The notes: generated by a model from the sequence alone, not told the origin. Shown: positions 39,997 to 53,112, numbered from the stretch's first letter. The stretch is 64,000 nt of DNA from Prinia subflava (GCF_021018805.1 NC_086247.1:132969602-133033601), one strand, 5' to 3'. Numbers and translations: made by a program.

Positions 39997-42983
39997 CTGA
40001 AAAAAATAGGTACAAGTCTTAACATAGGTTTTATATCAGAACTCTAGATTATTGTATCACTCAATTCACAAGGCCCACTGGACATACTACAAAATGGGAT
40101 TCCTATTGCCACTCTTCAGTCTTACAGGACACTGGTATTTAAGCTGCATACTATTTGAACTCATCACATATTTAATAATATCTTCAACTCAAGCTTACTT
40201 TAAAGAATCCTGTGATGATGAATAAGATTATTCAAATTTATTAGGTTCAGGGTATCATGTAAATTCTCTTGTACAACTTGGCTATCTGTATAGATAAAGG
40301 TATCTTTATAGAATACAAGTTTGTTTCATGCATTTCAGGAAGGCAGTGTTAATGAACAAGACAGGCTTTGTCTGAATAAAATTTACTTTTATGACTCTTC
40401 AAACTTGTGACTCTTGCATGACAGAGTCTTTGGGGAAAAAGAACCATGATTAACTGTTTCTTTCAGTTTCTTATTTTCTTGCCTTCCCTATCTGGAGTGC
40501 TTATATTTTTAAAGCCACTTAGCAGTGAAAACAAATCTCTGTGTTTAAAATCTAGAGCTCTCAGTCATCTTATTGTCTTTTCTTATTGCAAATCCTTAGT
40601 AATAAAGGTAGTTTCTCTTACTTCAAAAGGCTGCTCCTGTGATTATAATCCATTCATATAAAGAAAGGGTTGCAGGTTCAAATTAATGAAGATAGTGAAG
40701 TAATTATAGACTTAGAATTTATTTAATTATGGGATTAGAGACACTAAATATGGATTTTTTTTTCAGTCAAGTGTGGTCTTCCTTGCTCCATGAACACTAA
40801 GTTTACTGTTTATTGTTTACTAAGTTTATTGCTGTCCCAGTGTGCTGTTATCGCATCTGGGTAGCATCAGTCAATGGAAACATTCAGAGGAGGTCAGCAT
40901 TCCCAGTGACTGACTCCTGAGAAGTAAAGAGAAACACTGCTTTGATCCAGGCTTTCTGGTCACAGATTGCTAAAATTAAGAGCAGCTCTAATTTGTTTGT
41001 AAACTAATGCAGATTCCCATCAAACATTATTTAAACTTTTACATAATCCTCTAAAACCATTGTTTTGAGTATAAATGTACAAAAAATATTTAAAGTATAA
41101 AACCTTTTGGACCACTACTTTGTTAGAATAAGCTGCTCTCCAATTTGCATATTCATCCTATTTTCCATAGAGTTAAAATACAAGTTTTGGTCATATATAT
41201 CTGGTATTCAAACCTTGTTCATCCTTTATGGCATTTTTTAGAGAAAAAAATAGTTTAAATAAAAGTGCCAAGACATCTCTCTCTCTAAGGGGTACATAAC
41301 TGCGTAGCAACATCCACATCAGAAAAGGAATCAGATTTCAAGACACTACTCATCCTCTGCTTATTTCTTAAAAGTAATGAACTTCAGTCTTCCAAACCAA
41401 AATTTCCCCTTGATTTTTTGAAGCAAATTAAAGTTCTCTATTTTGAATAAATAAAAGTAGGACTTAAATTCAGACATATTCTTGCACCCATTTAGGCAAT
41501 TTCCTCTTTTTGCCTCATGGAGTTATGTTCCCTTTTTCTTTTAGGATTGTTTTACCTGATCCTTGTTCACTAAGGACATAGAAACAGACAAACTGTTCTA
41601 CTGCTTGTGAATGAATGTACAAAGCAGTGAGTTTTAACTGTAGGGTACATTCTCCATGCAAGAAATTTTAGTCTTTTACTCTCTACTTTTTTGTTGTTTT
41701 TTAAATAGCTGTGTGCTCTTTTGCATTTTCATAACAGTTTGTAGCCGAACACATTTCTTTCCTTTACATTTTAGGGAGTCACACTTGTGGAGGAAGTATA
41801 AGATGTTATTGTCTCCTGAAGTGCAGACTTATTCCTCAAGAAATTCTTATCCCTTTTTAAAAAGTTACCTACATTCAACTCTTATTTCTCAGACAGATTC
41901 AACTACCCAAAAAGCTCTGGATCACCCCAGTTTCACAGCCTGGAAAGGGTAGTGACATGAGCCTTAGATAGTCACTTAAAACTATTGCTTGCATTAAGAA
42001 ATGAATAGTGGCATGAACAGGGGACCTACAAGGTAAATGTCGTGTCTCTCTCCAGAGGAGCTCATGTCCAGGTTTGCATGATCCCCAGCCAGATTCCAGG
42101 GACAGGGCTGAGGCCTGACCAGGCGCCTAATGGACTTCTGTGGCATTGCTGTGCCCTTCCTGAGTTTCTGCATGTCCTTTCCTTGCAAGGGTTACATTAT
42201 GGAGACGTGACTTAAACATTTTAAATGTCTCACTTATTTACCATGATGAACATGATCAAGGCCCTCATTAAAGGCCAGACATTAGCAATTAAGTCTCTGC
42301 ATGTGGGGCAGAGAGGGCCCCATACAGAACTCCAGTGTGCATTTGATGAGGACAGATGGAGCAGAAGCCCTGCCACCTACTGAAAAAGTCCCAGGTTTAT
42401 CCTAACCTAGCTCACTCTGTGCTTTTTTGTCCCTGTGGAAGAAGTAGTCCTCAGCATAAAACATAAGATTCTACAGTATTAATATGTGAGGCCCACAAAT
42501 GGGGAGGAATCTTATGGAAAAATTACAAAGGTTCACCTGCATCAAACTGAAACAATTCTCTCCATGCCAGTAAATCTGCTGAGCAGATTTTAACTGCTTT
42601 CCTTTTATTTTCTAAATTTTTGTGAGGAAGAAGCATGTCTGGTTTAATTCAGAGCATAATATGTTTTTACATATTCACCTTTGTTACAAAAGGATTACTG
42701 TTTATTAATTCTGAAATAGAAAGTAAAGTTTGGATTTGTCAAATCTGTAGAAGATCCTTGGATTATTGACCAAAATCATTTAACCTGAATTTTAAATAAA
42801 TAAGACTGATTTTTCTAACAGCTAACAAGGCCCCAACCTCAAAAATCCTCCTGACATAAGCTACCATTGGAAAGCCCCTGAAATAATTACTGATACTCAA
42901 GAGGGACCTCATTATATAATTAACTCCACATGCCAATAGGAATTCATCATTTAAATAACCACACTCTTGATAAAACATCTAAC
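39997..42983 (-). other. ITGA8: ITGA8 intron e22-e23
   Basis: A 3.0-kb phase-2 intron with donor AAG/GTTAGA. No named repeat or exon was recognised. A moderately GC-rich patch at about 42040-42200 is of unknown origin. Confidence 0.8.
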
Positions 42984-43063
42984 CTTTTTATTTGCAGCTC
43001 AAAATTGATGCTGAAATCTGCATTTTCAAAATGCTGAACAGAAAATCGAATGCCTGTGGAGAA
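42984..43063 (-). CDS. ITGA8: ITGA8 exon e22: calf-1
   Basis: Twenty-six codons (220-245) plus two bases of a serine codon: FSTGIRFSVQHFENADFSIN then FELQIK. The pattern 'GxRFxV...SxxFxLQI-SSN' is the conserved calf-1 strand pair shared by alpha-8 and alpha-V. The acceptor is TTTTTTCTCAG. The donor, AAAAAG/GTTAGATG, is somewhat weaker than the others because of T at +3. Upstream phase 0, downstream phase 2. Confidence 0.93.
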
Positions 43064-44253
43064 CTGAGAAAAAAACAAAACAGGTTACTAGAAACAGTTG
43101 ATCTCTCCAGATCAATAAAGCATTACAATTCAACATTGCATTTCACAGACTCATACTGGATACAGTTGCTTTTTAAAATTAGTATGAAAAAAAATCATCT
43201 ACTTGTTCTCAGGAAAAAATACCATCCCGCCTGTGTATGTCACCAGATGGAAAACTTGGCTGGAGAGAGGAAAGATCAGAGGAACAGAGAAGCACATTCC
43301 CAAGAATACAGCAGTGGGCCCTTCCTCATCCAGACAGTCTTTGCTTTGCCAAGCCAAGCCAAAAGAAAATAACAGTTGTCTGGCAGCTCTCATCCCTGCC
43401 TCCATCCATGCACGCCTTTGTCCAGGTCTGCAGGGCCTCCTGGTGCCTCTACTGTCTCTGCACCTGGGAGCTCTGTGCTGCATGCTTTAGGTGTTGGGAC
43501 GCTACTGAGCACCTGAGGCAAAATTAGCAGCAAAATTAGTTTTAATTTACTTTTAGTTTGATTCTTTTTTCTTTTGCAGTTCTGTTAAGTGAGATACAGC
43601 TTCAAATTTATATTTGCAGTTCAATTTGCCACAACTTGGAGTGACCAGAGGAGAGAGTAAAACACACAGTTCCCAAAACTGAGGGAGGTAAGTGCTTCCA
43701 CTGGTGCTGCCATGCGTTTAAGCAGACCTGGCTTCCTCCCTTTGACAATTTCCATTTGCTTTGCAAGACTAGCAGGGATAAGCAGATCAAGTTTATTCAG
43801 AAGAGAGAAGAGCTAACTAGAGAAGGAATATACAAAAGCCCATGGGGGGGGTTTCTGTAAGCCTCTTGTAGGACATACTTACAGTCCCAGTGGGTAAGTG
43901 GCAGGTGAGTAACAGGAGATGCCATCTGCCCCCAATATGAAATTAATTGAATTCTACTGCAATGTTTAAATTACTGTTTTCATTATTTCAGATGCACATT
44001 TTAAATCTGAAAATCTTCAAAATGTGTATTTTGCAATTCCCACAACTTCTCATTCCCCCTCTACCTTCCATCTGGCCTTATGGCAGAATTTTTTGCCAGA
44101 TAACATGAACATTGTACTTCCATTTTTTTAAAAAGGATGGTAACACACAGATATATCCTCCATGTGGAGAAGCAATCTTCCTGAGAAATTAATAAAAAAA
44201 CATCAGGAAATGAGGACATAATTTTCTCATTTCTGCCAGTGTCTGACTAGATT

Positions 44254-44281
44254 GGGGACTGGGGGGGAGGAGGGGAGGGGG
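44254..44281 (+). repeat. G-rich tract with G-quadruplex pattern
   Basis: Plus-strand runs of 4, 7, 2, 4 and 5 G separated by one to three bases. This fits the simple G3+N1-7 quadruplex pattern on the strand opposite to ITGA8 transcription (C-rich in the transcript). Confidence 0.8.
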
Positions 44282-44375
44282 AGAAAAACAAGAGTTGTCT
44301 GCTTGTCATAATTTCCTTAGAATATTTAACGAAACCTTGTCAACAACAGGACAGGACACACCAATGTAAGGACTT

Positions 44376-44435
44376 ACGTTCAGCATCATTGAAGATGAGG
44401 AATTTATGTTCAACATCATTGAAGATGAGGAATTT
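44376..44435. repeat. 30-bp tandem duplication (2 copies)
   Basis: Copies at 44376-44405 and 44406-44435 share 'catcattgaagatgaggaat' and differ at only two or three positions (for example cgttcag versus tgttcaa). Because the unit is divisible by three, one plus-strand frame reads IIEDEEF twice, but this lies in an intron on the non-coding strand. Confidence 0.9.
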
Positions 44436-46710
44436 TCCTCTGTGGATGTGGTTTTATATGTTAAAGCAATTCCTTTTTCTCACCCATTTTTTTCATTCAA
44501 TTCTCCTATTTCTTCATTTGCAGTGGTGCAACGCAATCCATCACCAGAACAAAACTTATCTAACATGTTTCAACTACTTTCAGCCAACTCATGCTGAAGA
44601 AATACTGCCATCATAAATGGAATGGTGAGTTCAAATCTTTGAATTCTGATTATCTTAATCAGAAGTCATAGTTACAGTTGATGTCTCCTTTTTGAAGCAA
44701 AATCTTTCAGATGAAAAGACAGTTCTCATTAAATTACTCAGAAGTTGAATAGCTGACTTGGAATAGAGATGTACGTTCTTTTTAATTTTAATCTCACTTT
44801 TTTGAGATATTAGCAACTCTTTTGATAATCCATTCATCTTTAAAAATCTAACTTTCTTTAGTCTTTTAGACAAAAAAAAATCCAATTATTAAACTCACCA
44901 TTTCTCTTACTGTTTTTACTAACCAGTCTAAATAAATTTGTTTCCACTTATAGCAAAAAAAGATCTGATGAATCAAAGATAAAATTTTCATCAGACAGAG
45001 CAGACATGAACTGCAGTTTTGATGATCTATTACACCCCTGAGGCTTAATTCCCTATTTAATAGTGAAACACACTCCTACTGTACAACCCTAATAAGTTGC
45101 AGATGTTGTCTTTGTACAATCATGGGACTTTGTTAATGTCAAGTAACCCTTGACATTGCTACTAATAATGGGGCAAAGATGCTCACATGCCCTTGCTGAA
45201 AACCCACTGAGGCCAAAGGAGTTTAACTTGCTTGAACCTATAACTTAGCAATTAGTCAACATCCTTATTTTAGTAGGACATAAATTTTATCAGAACAGTT
45301 TTTTAACTTAAAATTTTCAAAGTGAAGTTAGTTTAAAATTAAAATTGCATTATTTCCATGTTTTTAACCTCATGTATCTTTGAAATACATGATATTTCTG
45401 CTATTACTAATAAGTTTTAACCCATTATGTTTGACAGGATTTAGGAATATGCTGGGAGACAGAGGTGTAGCTTTTTTTGAAGTGTCTTGGAGTGCATAAG
45501 AAAGACAAAACCTGGCGCTCTTGAAGAATCAGTTTGGTACATACCAAGAAATAGGCAAGATCTTCCAAGCCTCCAGTCTTCAAACCTTGTTTCTATTAAA
45601 CTTATCTATTAGAATTTTCTCACTTGCTAATGCCACTGAACAGGCATTAGGAAGCTTGTCAGTTTGATCCATTTCCATGTCATAAATAAGTATGTTGAGC
45701 AATCTTTGCCAGTGAGATGTTGTCAGATATTTAGTTTGCATTTTGGGCCATTTGGCATTGAGGTTTTCCTTACCAATTCTTTTTATCATAATTTTTACTT
45801 TTACATAATTGGGTTTTTTTTTTAACTTTAAAGATATTACTGAAAAGGTGAAGTATTTTTTTGTGGTCAGTAAACAGTTTTAAGACACAGATGACATAAT
45901 GAATTTTGAAGATGTTAAGACTACCACCCTGTAGTCTGCTGCAGTAATATCCCATAGATTATATTACAAAACCCTGACATAACCCTCATACTCAGAAGTT
46001 GATCTTCCAGAGCTCAAGAATTCTAGGATTTCAGGGTGCTGGCAAGTCATTAAGGTGACTCAATAGTTAAAGAGTTTTAGGAATGTTCAATTTTGACCTA
46101 ACCCTTCCTTCCCACTCACAACTTCCACAAAGAGTGCCTTTCTGACTATTTTGTGAATAACTGATCTCCTGCCAGAGCAGAATTGTTTTGCAAAACTGGA
46201 AATGGATCAGAGCAACATTCTGAGATTTATGCAGTTTGTACAAAGGGCTGGTATTTTGCTTTTGGAAGTACATTTCCATCATAAATATGTTTGGACTGAA
46301 AAAACACAAGTCCTTTCACCTTTACTGAGTGTCCAGGAGAGCTGGCTTCAAAGATAAACTTAGGATTTAGGATTTCACTTACTCTAATCAAACCATGTTG
46401 CCATCTGGCTTTGAAACGCTCTACCCTTGTATGCCTCAATTTTAATGGGCTGGATTATTTTGTTATAAAGTAGAAACCCCTTGAATATGTTATGAACCCT
46501 GCTGTTTTATTCTGTTACTTCTCTCTTTATGAAGTAGGTTGTTTAGGAGTATCTAGTAATGGAACTTACAGCAGTCCTGGAGTTGATTCTGAAGAAAAGG
46601 ATTAGTTAGGCTGTGAAAATTCATAAAGAGACAGGTGAGAGTAGTAATGTTTTAGAGGCCACCAAATGTCATTCCTGAAGTCCTCACACTGCTAGCACTT
46701 TGGGTGAAGG

Positions 46711-47178
46711 ATGATGTGGAAACAGGGCTTTGGATTCAAAGGGAGGAGTATGAGGGTGTATAGTCTAACACTTCTACACTTAGACCTTTCCCTCACTTAT
46801 GCTTATGACAATATGCAAACTACAAAGATTTTCTTCTTGGTATACAAATTAGTGTCTCTCGTGTTTGGTCTTTCTTTTCTCTTCCAGCCCAAAGAGTTTT
46901 ATGCTCTCCCTCCCCACTCCACTACATCCCAGTCACCCACAATATTCTTGCCTATGTCCTTCCCAGAAAATGTTTATAGTAATCTCTCCAGACTTCTAGT
47001 TCAAAGTAGTTCAATGGAGAAGGATCCTCACCAGGAAGATTCCTTTTCCCAGGAGGTCCATCACGTAGAGTTCAATTTTCATTTTCCACATCCCTGTAGT
47101 CCCAAAGAATCTCTGGGACTGCCTGTGACCATGCTAGCAGGTGACTCTATGAGACACTTGCTGTCATTCACTTCCTAA
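46711..47178 (+). other. Unassigned 155-codon open frame, antisense, intronic
   Basis: The longest uninterrupted frame in the window. It starts MMWKQGFGFKGRS and ends with a stop after RHLLSFTS. A hydrophobic stretch lies in the middle (FFLVYKLVSLVFGLSFLF, about residues 40-58), followed by a Ser/Pro-rich part. I recognise no family. There is no clear promoter, and a frame this long can arise by chance in 64 kb; it may equally be a decayed insertion. No protein is claimed. Confidence 0.15.
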
Positions 47179-48366
47179 AGTTCTGTGGCTGATCTGAGGC
47201 TATATCTGAGCTCCAAAGAAGCTTATTCTAGTCCCAATCTCCAATGATATGACCCATTTTGCTCTTCTGCCAAGGGTCAGACATGAACTGCTTCAAGATT
47301 AAAAAAGGCCAGGAAAGCCTCCCTCTATAGAGAGGCTGAAAATTGAAATATTGATCTTCATGGGATAAACCTTAACTTAGTAGGGATTTTGAAAATACTA
47401 AAGAAATTTGCTTTGGTTTCTTTGCAAAGCCATAGGTTCAATATGAAATTCAAGCAGTAGTAGTTTTCAATTAAAAGCTGTTATTTATTCCTGATATATG
47501 TTGATGTTGTTGATTGCTTCATTTTTATTAGGACAGTTTTTTATCAGGTATCCGTATTTGGATTATTTTCTTTTAGTTAAATATTCATAGAACTTATGAA
47601 TTTATGAGAAACACTAAGTTCCTCTACAAGAGCATCCATAGCTGAACATTCCTGGATTTAACACTTCTGGGATTTCCTGGGTTGTTTCATCATGAAAAAG
47701 GGACAAAAGAATGACAATTGTGGATTTTTTAATCTCCAAACTCATTTTTATCCTTATCTAGTGTTCATCATCAGTTATGCTTTTGTCCAAAAACAAGGCT
47801 GCCATCATTCCATCTAATGTGTAGTAAGATTTAAGAGAGGCTTTCTTAGGAAAATCTTTAGAATTAAAATAATAACTTCAAAGCAAAAGTTTATTCCAAA
47901 CACGCTTTCCTTGATATAAATTGTGATATAAACTGGTAAGACAACCCCCATGCACTCAAAATGAGTCTCAGGCTGAAGAAGTTGTCATTTACTATACATA
48001 TATCTATATATTTTAAGTAGAGGGAATACTAAAAGGGAGAAATAAACCGATCACGTTATAGATTGGAGTTCTCATTATACTAGTGCAAACTCTAATGAAA
48101 TGATAGTGATAAATTTAGTCACTCTCATTTTCTTTGAGTGACATAAACCCCAAGTTCTAGCATAATTAATCTTTTAGAAAAACAAATTGTTAATTTTTCA
48201 GAAGCACAGTTCTGCCTCTTATTACCCCAGCAGATTCTTGTCTTGTAAAGGATTTGGTTTATGTGCTGCTTATTGGGACACATTCTGGTAACTGAATAAA
48301 TTTTCATTTGTTCCCTTTAAAATTCAACTAGATAAAAATCAGTAAATGCATCTGGTTTTCCCTTAC

Positions 48367-48459
48367 GTTTGCGCCGGCCACCATGGGGTTCCCAAGATCA
48401 CAAACCACCATTCTAGTTTCATTTTCCATCTTGTAATCACAGCTCAGTACACGCAGTGC
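48367..48459 (-). CDS. ITGA8: ITGA8 exon e21: calf-1
   Basis: Thirty-one codons (189-219), phase 0 both sides: [20 protein letters not shown], then [11 protein letters not shown]. The paired cysteines SCxYK and VVCDLGNPM are a conserved calf-1 disulphide of alpha-V-like integrins. NET is a sequon. The acceptor is TTTGTTGCAG and the donor AAC/GTAAGG. The exon is noticeably richer in CpG (gtttgcgccggcc at its 3' end) than its surroundings. Confidence 0.96.
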
Positions 48460-48612
48460 CTGCAACAAAAGGACACCAATACAGAGGTCAGAGATCACAG
48501 TGAAATGCATCCAGTTGGGAAAGTGATGCCTTTTTGACTGTGACCTTTCTTTTGATTTTGGACACCTGCTCAGTGCACTATCAAAACATTTAGCTGGTTA
48601 TTGTCAAACAAT

Positions 48613-48646
48613 GGGGGAAAAATGATGCCGGGGGAAAAATGATGCC
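48613..48646. repeat. 17-bp perfect tandem duplication
   Basis: The unit gggggaaaaatgatgcc occurs twice head to tail at 48613-48629 and 48630-48646, followed by a partial third copy (agggaaaaa). It lies about 155 bp outside the e21 acceptor. Confidence 0.9.
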
Positions 48647-51600
48647 AGGGAAAAACAAACAGGATAGTTTCCCAGTACCTTAGGAATCATGATGAGATCA
48701 CTCTATGTCTGGTTTTACCATACTGCTTTGTTGTTGTGAATCATTCATATAGCCATAATGACTCAAAAGAGAAACAAAGAGTAGGCAAAAATAAGTAAGA
48801 ACAGGTTTCACAGTAATTAAAGTGTTACCCATCACCAGAAGTCTCTATAATGAATTTCCAACATTGGCAAAACTTGAGCATGGATCAATTCTAGATCTCT
48901 ATTTCCAATCTGAGTTAAAATATGTAGAATGCTAAACACTTCTGTAAAAACATAAACTGCTATATGTGTTTATAAATCAGCAATAAAGGAGACAGACTTT
49001 CACATTATCAGATATAAAATTTTTTGTTGCTTATAGCAATTTTTATCCCTAGTAATATCATCTGTAAACAAAACCAACTCTACAAGACAAGGAACAGCTG
49101 TAAAATAGTGCAAGCTAGGAGATATAGAATAAGGCAAAGCAATAAAATGCAGGGGGTTCTCAAGAAAATGTGGAGGGTTTTTTTCTGTTTTCCTCTCTGA
49201 CATCTTCAGTAAATGAAGGTATTTCCATATATGTGCAGAAGTAAACCAGCTTTGTAAAAGCAGGATGCAGCAAGCTGCATGACCTTTCTGCTCATTTGTG
49301 CTCCTCACAGATGAAGCAGTGTGAACAAGTTCATGCCCTTTACATAAAAAGACCTGGGGAATCTCTGGTCCAATTTGCCCTATCTGTAAAAGCCAGTATG
49401 GACATGCTGTCCTCATAATTTCCTGAGATTAAAAGAAAAGACAGGGCATGTCCTAAACAGAGCCCATGTGAAGCATGCCCTCAGCACACACCTCACTGTC
49501 CGATGACTTTTTATAGTTTGCTAGGAGGAAACAAAGTTTGTTACACAGCGTGTCCAGCGCATTCCCAAGCCTTCTCTAGGGTTGGGAGGGAAGCATTTTT
49601 ACACTCTTTCCAGCTGGTTAATTAGAGGTGGAAGAAACACATGAGAGAAAACAGGGTGTTAACACAGTTGGAATCAAACTTGTCTGGAAAATTGTCCATT
49701 TGATCTTGATGTGTGGGTTTATAGTTTTGCTTTTGTTGGGGTAGGGGGTTGAAATTGAGGTCTAAAACTTAGAAAGAAATACTCATTTATATTAGATATT
49801 TGGCCATTTCTTTACAGATGCTGTATCATAGACCAGCACAGAGTAAATCAGCCCTTTTCACACTTCTTTTTTTGTCCCTTGAAGACTGAGAAAATAGACG
49901 AATTTTTCAAGTAGTTCTTGTGTAATCTGGAGGCTCTGTTCCTAGACTAAAAATGATTAATGGTGCAGAATTTATATGACCAGCATTAAAAAAGCTAATT
50001 TGTGCATTAAGAAGATGTGACAAAGGGTCAACTGTGGTAGTATTCCTTCCATAATGAGATTTACTGTCTTTGTTTTCACACTGATCCTCTTTTTGAGGTG
50101 GTGAAGTACAAAACAAGAAAATTAAAAGCAGGCAGGAAGCTAGCAAGAGCTGAGATTTGTACACCTACTAATGTCAGAATCAGTGCATTCACATGTAACT
50201 CAGCCAGATGGAAGGGTTTGCAACAAAGCCCTTCTACCTGACATTGGTAGCAATTCACATTTCTGTTGCAACACATGGCTTTCTTGGCAGTCTTGAGCAG
50301 AAGTAGAACCCCAACATTTAACACGTGTCCTCCCAGGGTGCATTTAAACTAGAAAGTGATTGGATGCATTAAGTAATCCAGGCAGTCTACAAACTTGAAA
50401 TTTTTTTTTGTGGTTGAAGTGATGAATTACTAATTGATGTCACAACAGTTGAAAACAACTGGCTGGGAAGTAAAATACTTCCTCTTTACCCTCACCTTCC
50501 AGTTTTATTTTCTGAGGGAAAGGGGATGGATTAGGTACCATCTAGCTGATGGATTGTATGTGTCTAGTTGATTTGCCTTCACCAAGCTCAAATGACATCT
50601 CGTCTAGTCAGCCACAGTGTACCTAGTCTAAGAATTTCCATGTTAGACAAGAATGTTCCAGGTCTTTTCCTCATTTTAAGAGTGCCATGCTTTAGTTCAG
50701 AAAGGCATGGGGGGAAATGGCTCAGAGCTTACTCATTGCAATACTTATCTCGATATGATCTTTACCAACCTGCAGCCTGAGCAGAGGCAGCTCTGCCAAA
50801 ATACGTGTTTTTGGTGTGTAACAAAAATCTGTTAGTGCAAATCTGTATTTGCCTGATTTACTAACTATTCCATAAGAATTTGGGCCCCAGCTTTTGTTAC
50901 CGAGGCAGGATTGAGCTGTTCAATATGGGCAACTCTATAATGGAGCAAAGGATTAGTGCACAGTATTCAGGCCATGGCTGGTGTTTCAAACACACAGTCA
51001 TGCTAGTGACTGTTGTAGTGTAAGAATGTACCACACAGCAGTAAATATTGTCTCTGGATCTACTGCTGGAAATATGAGGTAATATAACATGGTTATATTT
51101 TCTTCATTGCAGATGATTTCAGTAAATTCACACCTACTGCATACGAACAGTTATTGCAAGCCAATGGCTTTCCAGGAACTAGTGAAGCTGTGGTAATTCT
51201 CCCATTCACCTGGTCTCTGCACCTTCTAAGTGTTTCCACAATACAGCTGATGAAAAACACACTTGATTTAGATTAAAGGCATACTATTTCAGTCCTCAGT
51301 TTTTGACTGAAGGAGATGTCAGCATCTGCAGGAATCAATGAAGCTCCAAAATCATGTCCCTGACCTCAAACTTTAAGATCACAGACTTTCATTTGCATAT
51401 GATCATGTTTCTGCAAAATGTTGTTCATTTTTTATGCAGTTGCACAGTCTGTGTATAATATTCTACAGAATGAGGTCCAAGATAAGAAGATAATGCCAAC
51501 TGAGGCAGGTCAAACACTATATTGCATAAAGCTGAAGGGAGGAGGTGAACTTCCAGTTAAGTTTTTAACTTCAACAGCTTCCAAGTGTTCAAAGGATATA

Positions 51601-53112
51601 GAATAACACAATACATTTTAAACATGAAATAAAGAAGAAAAAGCAGGGCTGGACAGGAGGCACTTAAGGCATTTCTCTACTAAGCACTTTATGTGTGTTT
51701 CTTTTTAGATAGACTAAATCTAGAATAGCCCCACAACAGACAAATATCCTCTATGAGTACAGTCACTTCAAAATTATGACAGCCTAGTTGAATTTTTTCA
51801 TTTTTCAGATATTTCAGTTCCATCAGAAATGTATCAAGTGATTTATTTAGCCAATTGCATTTCATTCATTCTGGTCTCAGTCTACCTATTTTATTGGCTC
51901 TGAGGAGAATCTTATCTCTGCCTTAATACCAGGAATTCTGCAGTTTGGAGAAAAACAGCTACACAGAGGACTGTAAACACAGATGCAACCAAGAGGAAAT
52001 GTGATCCTAGAGGCAGAGCTTTAAGAACATGATTGTAATGGGCTCTACCATAAATCTACCTGTCTGCTGAAATTGGTCTGCATTAAATTAAGTATATTTC
52101 AGGAGCAGTCACAGATGCCCCATTGTCAGGATACAAAAAAATCACAAATAAAAGAACAGAAATACTGACTCCACTGCAACTGACATGAAAACTGTAATTT
52201 TCAACTCAGTCCATGCCTCAAAAAATGCCTGCAGATGGAGACACCTTTTTTTCCATATACCTCAATGTTTATTGCATCCAGTGCGATTATTTCTTCTGTT
52301 ATCTTGTCAGTTCAAATTACTGTATTTTCTCAAAGTCTTGTAAGTTGAATGAATTGAGTCCCTCTCATTTATGCTCACTTATACTATGACCCCTAAGAAT
52401 TTGGACCCCTAAGAACCTGGTAACAGAAGAATTTACATTTAGAAAATTTTAGAGGAAATTTACAGTATCAATATTTTTTCAAATTCACTTAGAAGTTAAT
52501 ATTTTATTTTACTTAATGGAACCATAATATTGCAAAAACCATAGTTTTAAGAAATATACATTTACAATTTTAAAACAATAGAAAGAATAAACTTACTTTC
52601 AATACCATTTGTAATCCTTGTGAAAATGGTCCTTGAAATGCAAAAAGACACCAAAATGATGTAGAAAGTAAGATTAATGTTTTGATCCTTCTCAGAAAGA
52701 ACATGACATCTTTTTGAATCGAGTAAGTATGAAAAGCAAAGAATATGAAATAAATTATGTGTGGGAGTGAGCTTAGTAAATGTGGACAAAAGGAAGGCAG
52801 TTTTTTACAAATCTACAAGCATTCAGAATTTAATTTATCAGAAAGGCATTTTACCTTCCCCAAAATCTGAAAAGAATGTAGTAGTTTTATTGTGTTTCCT
52901 GGGTTTTTAAAATTTTGTCATCAAAAGAAAAAGTATTCTAACTTTAAAACTCCTTCCCAGCCCATTCTTGCTTCTCTTTATTCTTCCAAAGCACCAGGAT
53001 CTCCCATGTATTCTTTCCTTCCTTTCACCTCGAGTCTATCATGTTGGCACTATAAAATTAACTTTTTCCTAAAATCGTAAAAAGCTCTGAATGATTTTTC
53101 TCTGGTCCAGAC

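Larger units (their letters stand above)
43064..48366 (-). other. ITGA8: ITGA8 intron e21-e22
   Basis: A 5.3-kb phase-0 intron. It contains overlapping open frames on both strands at 43199-43527, a G-rich tract (44254-44281), a 30-bp tandem duplication (44376-44435) and an unassigned 155-codon plus-strand frame (46711-47178). No transposon was recognised. Confidence 0.8.

Noticed and set aside
48370..48400. Kozak-like ATG on the plus strand (gccggccaccatgg)
   Set aside because: It is the complement of the 3' end of ITGA8 exon e21 (residues around GNPMVAGAN). The plus-strand frame has no support.
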